This document shows, one piece after another, positions 5,525 to 5,678 of a stretch of DNA of 5,678 nt. Where the stretch lies: the NCBI GenBank assembly GCA_012961725.1, contig DTYU01000088.1, positions 1-5,678 on the forward strand, written 5' to 3'. The number at the start of each line of letters is the position of its first letter. Within the stretch, counting starts at the first letter, position 1. Under the pieces are notes generated by a model. The model was not told the DNA's origin. It saw nothing but the letters and a program-made list of their open reading frames with translations, and ran no database searches. This DNA is from Desulfotomaculum sp. (GTDB lineage: Bacteria > Bacillota > Desulfotomaculia > Desulfotomaculales > Ammonificaceae). Made by a program: the position numbers and the translations under genes.

Positions 5525-5560
5525 AAGCTCACAACCTTTCGCAGATTTTTTTGGAGCCTC
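5492..5560 (-). repeat. Long hairpin enclosing the ribosome binding site of the YqzL-like gene
   Basis: The 5' arm GAGGCTCCAAAAAAA (5560-5546) and the 3' arm TTTTTTTGGAGACTC (5506-5492) pair at 14 of 15 positions, 11 of them unbroken. The loop of 39 nt holds the SD and the GTG start and can form its own hairpin (GGTTGTGAGC with GTTCTGGACC around TTGT). The 3' arm is made of codons for the conserved Glu-Phe-Phe-Trp-Arg. The 5' arm starts about where transcription should begin. Confidence 0.6.
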
Positions 5561-5566
5561 GTTCAG

Positions 5567-5595
5567 ATTATAACATAGTGGCAACTCGAAAACAA
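5567..5595 (-). promoter_or_regulatory. Promoter of the YqzL-like gene
   Basis: TTGTTT (5595-5590), a 17-nt spacer, and a perfect TATAAT (5572-5567). The -35 is weak (3 of 6 matches), but the spacing and -10 are ideal. Start of transcription is expected near 5560, leaving a 5' leader of about 36 nt. Confidence 0.65.
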
Positions 5596-5678
5596 GCGAA
5601 GTTCGATTCCATTTGTTCTGAAGCCCCGGAGCCTCGCATTCGCTAATAAATATAGGGCGGTCTCAGCCAAAATATACC
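5573..5678. other. Upstream edge, no recognised gene
   Basis: Apart from the -35 box, I see no supported feature. One minus-strand frame is open from the edge to a TGA at 5565-5563 (about 37 codons), but its product resembles nothing I know and it would overlap the promoter. A small stem GAGGC/GCTTC (5634-5619) has no T-tract. CGAGGCTCC (5636-5628) is repeated directly at 5561-5553. Confidence 0.3.

Noticed and set aside
5293..5565. The whole small transcript as 6S RNA, SRP RNA, tmRNA or RNase P RNA
   Set aside because: None of the conserved sequence signatures of these RNAs is present, and a conserved-looking peptide explains part of it.
5595..5612. GTTCGATTCC on the plus strand, resembling a tRNA T-loop
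   Set aside because: The flanking bases do not form a T-stem, and there is no acceptor stem, anticodon arm or CCA end.
5563..5676. Minus-strand frame open from the window edge to TGA at 5563, a possible 3' end of an upstream gene
   Set aside because: The product matches no family I know, including the RNA methyltransferase often found before pheS, and it overlaps the promoter. More upstream sequence would decide.

Overview
The window looks like a chromosomal segment of a moderately GC-rich, Gram-positive anaerobe-type bacterium (Firmicutes, class Clostridia; a Peptococcaceae or Moorella-like lineage is my best guess). The reasons are the order pheS-pheT-zapA-(Nif3)-U32, the Cys4 insert in PheS, the presence of a YqzL-type small protein, the strong GGAGG ribosome binding sites, and the frequent GTG/TTG starts. 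All recognised genes are on the minus strand, so transcription runs from high to low coordinates.

Layout in transcription order. 5678-5573: upstream DNA with no recognised gene. 5595-5567: a good sigma-A type promoter. 5524-5432: a 30-codon gene for a YqzL-family peptide, easily missed because of its size. Its ribosome binding site and start codon lie in the loop of a long hairpin (5560-5492). 5431-5333: a dense run of inverted repeats, ending in a rho-independent terminator (5332-5293). A second promoter (5296-5268) begins inside the terminator's T-tract and would produce a leader of about 237 nt before pheS. That leader has no canonical T-box, but it has a 9-bp inverted repeat whose 5' arm could also pair with the pheS Shine-Dalgarno sequence.

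5024-1: an apparent operon of pheS (GTG start), pheT (GTG start), zapA (ATG), a Nif3/DUF34 gene (TTG start) and the beginning of a U32-family gene cut by the window edge. The spacers are 71, 63 and 23 bp, followed by a one-base stop/start overlap (TGATG) between the Nif3 and U32 genes.

Functionally, PheS and PheT form the two subunits of phenylalanyl-tRNA synthetase. ZapA stabilises the FtsZ division ring. The Nif3-like protein is a predicted metal-binding protein of unsettled function. The U32 gene belongs to a family that includes tRNA/rRNA hydroxylation proteins. The operon therefore joins translation and RNA-modification functions with a division gene. The protein-coding part is ordinary; what deserves a second look is the 650-bp region upstream of pheS.
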